Shown in pieces: positions 1 to 5,530 of a DNA stretch of 5,530 bases. The translations under genes and the position numbers were made by a program. This DNA is from Clostridiales bacterium (lineage in GTDB: Bacteria > Bacillota > Clostridia > Tissierellales > Sedimentibacteraceae): contig DNNJ01000125.1 in assembly GCA_003487955.1 (NCBI GenBank), positions 3,852-9,381 on the forward strand, written 5' to 3'. The notes under the pieces are model-generated. The model was not told the DNA's origin and searched no databases. It saw only the letters and a program-made list of their open reading frames with translations. Position 1 is the first letter of the stretch; every line of letters begins with the position of its first letter.

Positions 1-6
1 TAGAAT

Positions 7-13
7 GAGGAAG
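7..13 (+). promoter_or_regulatory. Ribosome binding site of recF
   Basis: The purine-rich GAGGAAG lies directly before the recF ATG at 15-17, with GAGG four bases from the start codon. An in-frame TGA at 6-8 rules out an earlier start, so this site and ATG define the recF N-terminus. Confidence 0.75.
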
Positions 14-14
14 A

Positions 15-1130
15 ATGATAGTAAATAAGCTTATAATTAAAAATTACAGGAATTTTAAAGAAGCCGAAGCAGAATTAAATGATTCTCTTAATATTTTTAT
101 AGGAGACAACGGACAAGGAAAGACTAATCTTATGGAGTCAATTTATATTGCATCCATAGGAAGAACTTTCAGATTAAACAGTGAAAATGAGTTGATTAAT
201 TTTTTTGAAAACAAAAGCTCCGTTGAAGTTCATCTTTCGAAAAATAATTACAATATCAAAATAGAAATAATATTGGAAAAAAATAAAAAAAAGCAGGTTT
301 TCATAAATGGTGTGAAGCTTGATAAAACATCTGAAATGATAGGTGTATTAAATAATGTTATTTTTACACCGGATGATATGAAAATTATTAAGGGAAGTCC
401 TGTTGAAAGACGTAAATTTATTAATATTGATATTTCACAAATAAAGCCTAAATATAAGTATTTACTGAATAAATATAAAAAGATTACAACAGAAAGAAAT
501 ATGCTGTTAAAAAACTACTATACAAAATATGAAAATAAGGATATTATTAGTATTTGGAATGATTACTTAGTTAATACAGGAACAGAAATATCACTTTACA
601 GAAATGAATACATAAGTAAATTAAAAAAAGCTGCAACAGAAATATATTCAAGCATATCGGGAAATAAGGAAACCTTAGATATATTTTATTTAAGCAATAT
701 TGGATGCATTACAGACAGGGATGAAGTAAAGAAAACATTTTATGAAAAAATAAACAAAAACTTTAAAAATGAAATTTTAAAAGGAGCTTCCCTTTACGGT
801 CCTCATAAGGACGATTTAATAATAAAAATAAATGGAAAGGAATGTAAATATTTTGGCTCCCAAGGGCAGCAGCGAACAGCAATTTTAGCATTAAAACTTG
901 CTGAAATCGAAATAATAAAGGAAGAAGCAGGCGAATATCCTATTTTATTATTAGATGATGTATTATCGGAACTTGATAATAAAAGAAAAAACTATCTTAT
1001 TGAGCATATTAGAGGTATACAAACTATAATTACAAGTACGGATGAGCTTGAGCTGAATAATTTAACTAAGAATTTTAATAAAAAAATTTTTTATATAAAC
1101 GAAGGAAAAATAAGCAGCATTTTAAATTAG
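15..1130 (+). CDS. recF: DNA replication and repair protein RecF
   Basis: RecF is a cytoplasmic SMC/ABC-type ATPase that binds DNA at gaps and, with RecO and RecR, helps place RecA on SSB-coated single strands during repair of stalled or gapped forks. The 371 aa product matches the usual family length. Visible motifs, in order, are: Walker A GDNGQGKT (30-37); the family segment GSPVERRKF (127-135); YGPHKDDL (261-268), typical of RecF; the ABC signature region GSQGQQRT (281-288); and Walker B LLLDD (311-315) followed by the D-loop SELD (318-321). All key ATPase residues are present, so it should be active. The start is fixed by an in-frame TGA at 6-8. Base composition is AT-rich with many Lys, Asn and Ile codons, more so than parts of the gyrase genes. 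The gene ends 11 bases before gyrB, with the gyrB ribosome site touching its TAG, which suggests co-transcription. Identification is by motif and context and is very secure. Confidence 0.98.
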   Translation: MIVNKLIIKNYRNFKEAEAELNDSLNIFIGDNGQGKTNLMESIYIASIGRTFRLNSENELINFFENKSSVEVHLSKNNYNIKIEIILEKNKKKQVFINGVKLDKTSEMIGVLNNVIFTPDDMKIIKGSPVERRKFINIDISQIKPKYKYLLNKYKKITTERNMLLKNYYTKYENKDIISIWNDYLVNTGTEISLYRNEYISKLKKAATEIYSSISGNKETLDIFYLSNIGCITDRDEVKKTFYEKINKNFKNEILKGASLYGPHKDDLIIKINGKECKYFGSQGQQRTAILALKLAEIEIIKEEAGEYPILLLDDVLSELDNKRKNYLIEHIRGIQTIITSTDELELNNLTKNFNKKIFYINEGKISSILN

Positions 1131-1135
1131 AGGAG
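1130..1135 (+). promoter_or_regulatory. Ribosome binding site of gyrB
   Basis: GAGGAG begins on the last base of the recF TAG and lies six bases before the gyrB ATG at 1142-1144. An in-frame TAA at 1139-1141 sits immediately before that ATG, so no earlier start is possible. Confidence 0.85.
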
Positions 1136-1141
1136 AAATAA

Positions 1142-3055
<1,914 letters not shown>

Positions 3056-3058
3056 GCT

Positions 3059-3064
3059 GAGGGG
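3059..3064 (+). promoter_or_regulatory. Ribosome binding site of gyrA
   Basis: GAGGGG lies in the 15-base gap after gyrB, six bases before the gyrA ATG at 3071-3073. An in-frame TAA at 3068-3070 directly precedes the ATG and fixes the start. Confidence 0.85.
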
Positions 3065-3070
3065 TTGTAA

Positions 3071-5524
3071 ATGAGCGAAAATGAGAATAAAAGCAAAATT
3101 ATAGATGTAAATATTTCTGAAGAAATGCAGAAGTCTTATTTAGACTATGCTATGACTGTAATTGTATCAAGAGCATTGCCTGATGTAAGGGATGGACTTA
3201 AACCGGTTCACAGAAGAATTTTATATTCAGCAAGTGAATTAGGACTTTCACCGGATAAACCACACAAGAAAAGCGCCCGTATAGTTGGAGACGTTTTAGG
3301 TAAGTATCATCCCCACGGAGATACTGCAGTGTATGATGCCATGGTAAGATTGGCACAAAGTTTCTCTATGCGTTATGCATTAATTGATGGACATGGAAAC
3401 TTCGGCTCCGTAGACGGTGACCAGGCAGCAGCAATGCGTTACACTGAAGCACGTATGTCAAAAATGGCAATGGAGATGCTTCGTGATTTCAACAAGGATA
3501 CGGTTGATTTTAGACCAAATTTTGATGAAACGTTGAAGGAGCCCGTTGTGCTTCCAAGTCGTTTTCCTAACTTGCTGGTAAACGGCTCATCAGGTATAGC
3601 AGTTGGAATGGCAAGCTCCATACCTCCTCATAATTTAGGAGAGGTAATAAATGGAACAATTGCTTATATTGAAAATCCTGATATTGATATTCCCGGACTC
3701 ATGAGGTATATAAAAGGTCCTGATTTTCCCACAGGAGCTATAATTGAAGGTAAAGACAACATTAAAAATGCCTATTTAACAGGAAGAGGGATATTAAAGG
3801 TAAAGGCTAAAGTTGAAATAGAAGAAATGAAAAACAATAAAAGTCGAATATTAGTATCAGAGCTTCCATATCAGGTGAATAAGGCAAGACTTATTGAAAA
3901 AATGGCTGAGCTTGTAAAGGATAAAAGAATTGACGGAATTTCCGACATCAGAGATGAAAGTGACAGAACAGGAATGAGGATTGTTATTGAAATTAAAAGA
4001 GATTATAATCCCAACATAGTTCTTAATCAATTATACAAGCATACACAGATGCAGGACAGCTTCAGCGTAATAATGATTGCTTTGGTAGATAATGAGCCAA
4101 AGGTTTTAAACTTAAAAGAAATGATTTACCACTATGTGGAGCATCAAAGGGAAGTTATTATAAGAAGAACAAAGTATGATTTAAATAAAGCAGAGGCAAG
4201 AGCACATATTGTTGAAGGTTTATTGATTGCAATTGATAATATTGATGAAGTTATTAAAATAATAAGAGCTTCTTATGATGATGCTGAAACAAGATTGATG
4301 GAAGCATTTGCTCTTACTGAAATTCAAGCAAGGGCCATAGTGGATATGAGACTTAGACGTCTCCAAGGTCTTGAAAGAGAAAAATTAAATGCTGAATATG
4401 ATGAGCTGATTAAAATGATAAATAAGTTTAAAGAAATTTTATCCAGTCAGCACTTGATTGACCAAATAGTCAAGGATGAATTAAAAGAGATAAAAAATAA
4501 TTTTTATGATGAAAGAAAAACGGAAATTATAGCCGAAGAAGGGGAAATCAATGTAGAAGATTTAATAGAGGAAGAAAATGTTGCAATTACATTGACACAT
4601 TTCGGTTATATAAAAAGGCTTCCGGAAGATACTTATAAAGTTCAAAACAGAGGCGGAAAGGGAATTACCGCACTTACAACAAGAGATGAAGACTTTGTAA
4701 AGGATTTATTTATAACATCAACTCATGATTATTTAATGTTTGTTACAAACAAAGGAAAAATATATAAAATAAAAGCATATGAAGTACCGGAAGCAAGACG
4801 TCAGGCCAAAGGAACCGCTGCAATAAACTTAATTAATATTGAATCCGGTGAAAAAATAAAATCATTGATTCCGATAAGAGAATTTAATGACGATGAATTT
4901 TTAATATTTGTAACAAAGAAAGGAATTATCAAAAAAACTAAGCTCAGCGAATTTGAATCAAACAGAAAGACCGGTTTAGTGGCCATAAAAATTGCCGAAG
5001 ATGATGAATTGATAAGTGTAAACAAAACAGACGGAACAAAGGATATATTCATTGTTACAAAACAAGGAAAAGGAATAAGATTCCATGAAGGCGACGTGAG
5101 AGATACCGGTAGAAACACTATGGGAGTTAAGGCAATAACACTTTCCAAAAACGATGAGCTAATTGCTATGAGCATTATTAAGAAAAGTGATGAAACCAAA
5201 CACATTTTAACCGTTACTGAAAACGGCTATGCAAAAATAACCCTTTCTCAGGATTACAGACCTCAGAGCAGGGGCGGAAAAGGTATGAAAGCCCACAACA
5301 TAAATAAAAAGACAGGGCTTATAGTAAATTCATTAATTGTTGACAAAGAAGATGATGTTATGATTTTAAGTACAAGCGGCACAATAATCAGAATGCATGC
5401 AACGGATATTTCCATAATGGGAAGAGATACTCAAGGTGTTATAGCAATGAGATTGAAAGATGACGACAAAGTCGCCTCAATAGCAAAGATTTTTTCAGAG
5501 GAAGATATTGAAACAGAAGAATAA
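3071..5524 (+). CDS. gyrA: DNA gyrase subunit A (DNA cleavage and wrapping subunit)
   Basis: GyrA cuts and rejoins the gate DNA segment and wraps DNA so that gyrase supercoils in the negative direction. The 817 aa length is normal for Firmicutes. The N-terminal breakage-reunion domain (about 1-495) contains the winged-helix region with the quinolone-resistance segment [10 protein letters not shown] (80-89), catalytic Arg123 and Tyr124 in AAMRYTE (120-126), and the DNA-bending Ile176 in [10 protein letters not shown] (171-180). A coiled-coil arm and dimer gate occupy roughly 340-495. The C-terminal beta-pinwheel (about 500-810) shows six repeated blades of the form hydrophobic strand, then T-x-x-G, starting near 502, 554, 609, 658, 711 and 762. 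The GyrA box is QNRGGKG (525-531), and a second box-like QSRGGKG sits at 732-738. The presence of a GyrA box and the adjacency to gyrB separate it from ParC. Residues at the two main quinolone positions are Thr85 and Asp89. The protein ends in a short acidic tail, EEDIETEE. Confidence 0.98.
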   Translation: MSENENKSKIIDVNISEEMQKSYLDYAMTVIVSRALPDVRDGLKPVHRRILYSASELGLSPDKPHKKSARIVGDVLGKYHPHGDTAVYDAMVRLAQSFSMRYALIDGHGNFGSVDGDQAAAMRYTEARMSKMAMEMLRDFNKDTVDFRPNFDETLKEPVVLPSRFPNLLVNGSSGIAVGMASSIPPHNLGEVINGTIAYIENPDIDIPGLMRYIKGPDFPTGAIIEGKDNIKNAYLTGRGILKVKAKVEIEEMKNNKSRILVSELPYQVNKARLIEKMAELVKDKRIDGISDIRDESDRTGMRIVIEIKRDYNPNIVLNQLYKHTQMQDSFSVIMIALVDNEPKVLNLKEMIYHYVEHQREVIIRRTKYDLNKAEARAHIVEGLLIAIDNIDEVIKIIRASYDDAETRLMEAFALTEIQARAIVDMRLRRLQGLEREKLNAEYDELIKMINKFKEILSSQHLIDQIVKDELKEIKNNFYDERKTEIIAEEGEINVEDLIEEENVAITLTHFGYIKRLPEDTYKVQNRGGKGITALTTRDEDFVKDLFITSTHDYLMFVTNKGKIYKIKAYEVPEARRQAKGTAAINLINIESGEKIKSLIPIREFNDDEFLIFVTKKGIIKKTKLSEFESNRKTGLVAIKIAEDDELISVNKTDGTKDIFIVTKQGKGIRFHEGDVRDTGRNTMGVKAITLSKNDELIAMSIIKKSDETKHILTVTENGYAKITLSQDYRPQSRGGKGMKAHNINKKTGLIVNSLIVDKEDDVMILSTSGTIIRMHATDISIMGRDTQGVIAMRLKDDDKVASIAKIFSEEDIETEE

Positions 5525-5530
5525 TGGAGG
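5525..5530 (+). promoter_or_regulatory. Probable ribosome binding site of a downstream gene
   Basis: TGGAGG follows the gyrA TAA immediately and the window ends there. GGAGG is a near-perfect Shine-Dalgarno core, so a further + strand gene probably begins within about ten bases past the edge. The identity of that gene cannot be seen. An ATG overlapping the gyrA stop (5524-5526) is a less likely start, since it would lie inside this site. Confidence 0.55.

Noticed and set aside
287..293. An in-frame A AAA AAG heptamer in recF, the same as the dnaX frameshift slippery site, within an A7-T-A8 stretch.
   Set aside because: I saw no obvious stem-loop or upstream Shine-Dalgarno-like stimulator, and a -1 shift would only reach a stop about ten codons later. 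Lys-rich runs are expected in an AT-rich gene.
1080..1099. An A7T6 tract and TATATAA-like sequence near the recF 3' end that might be a gyrB promoter.
   Set aside because: No convincing -35 hexamer lies about 17 bases upstream, and -10-like matches are common by chance at this base composition. The stretch is coding sequence of recF.

Overview
This window is a compact recF-gyrB-gyrA block, part of the conserved gene cluster next to the chromosomal replication origin in many Firmicutes. All three genes are complete and lie on the + strand. Sampled lines range from about 23% to 45% G+C, with roughly one third overall. Low GC, strong AGGAG-type ribosome sites, B. subtilis-sized GyrB (637 aa) and GyrA (817 aa), and the gene order point to a low-GC Gram-positive bacterium, probably an anaerobic member of the Clostridia/Tissierellia. 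I cannot name the genus from sequence alone.

Layout: bases 1-14 hold only the ribosome site of recF, and the upstream gene is essentially outside the window. recF (15-1130) is followed after 11 bases by gyrB (1142-3055), and gyrA (3071-5524) follows after another 15. The last bases (5525-5530) are a strong Shine-Dalgarno sequence, so another co-directional gene probably starts just beyond the edge. Each of the three starts is fixed by a close in-frame stop upstream: TGA at 6-8, TAA at 1139-1141 and TAA at 3068-3070. There is no intergenic space for a terminator, so co-transcription is likely. I saw no RNA gene, mobile element, CRISPR array or long repeat.

Functionally, RecF loads or stabilises recombinase at single-strand gaps during replication-linked repair. 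GyrB and GyrA form the A2B2 DNA gyrase that introduces negative supercoils.

The genes themselves are housekeeping, and I see no new system. The points worth a second look are residue-level. GyrB carries Trp140 where E. coli has the aminocoumarin-contacting Arg136, and Asn429 where E. coli has Asp426, a known quinolone-resistance position. GyrA has an altered GyrA box (QNRGGKG) plus a second box-like motif (QSRGGKG) in its C-terminal domain.
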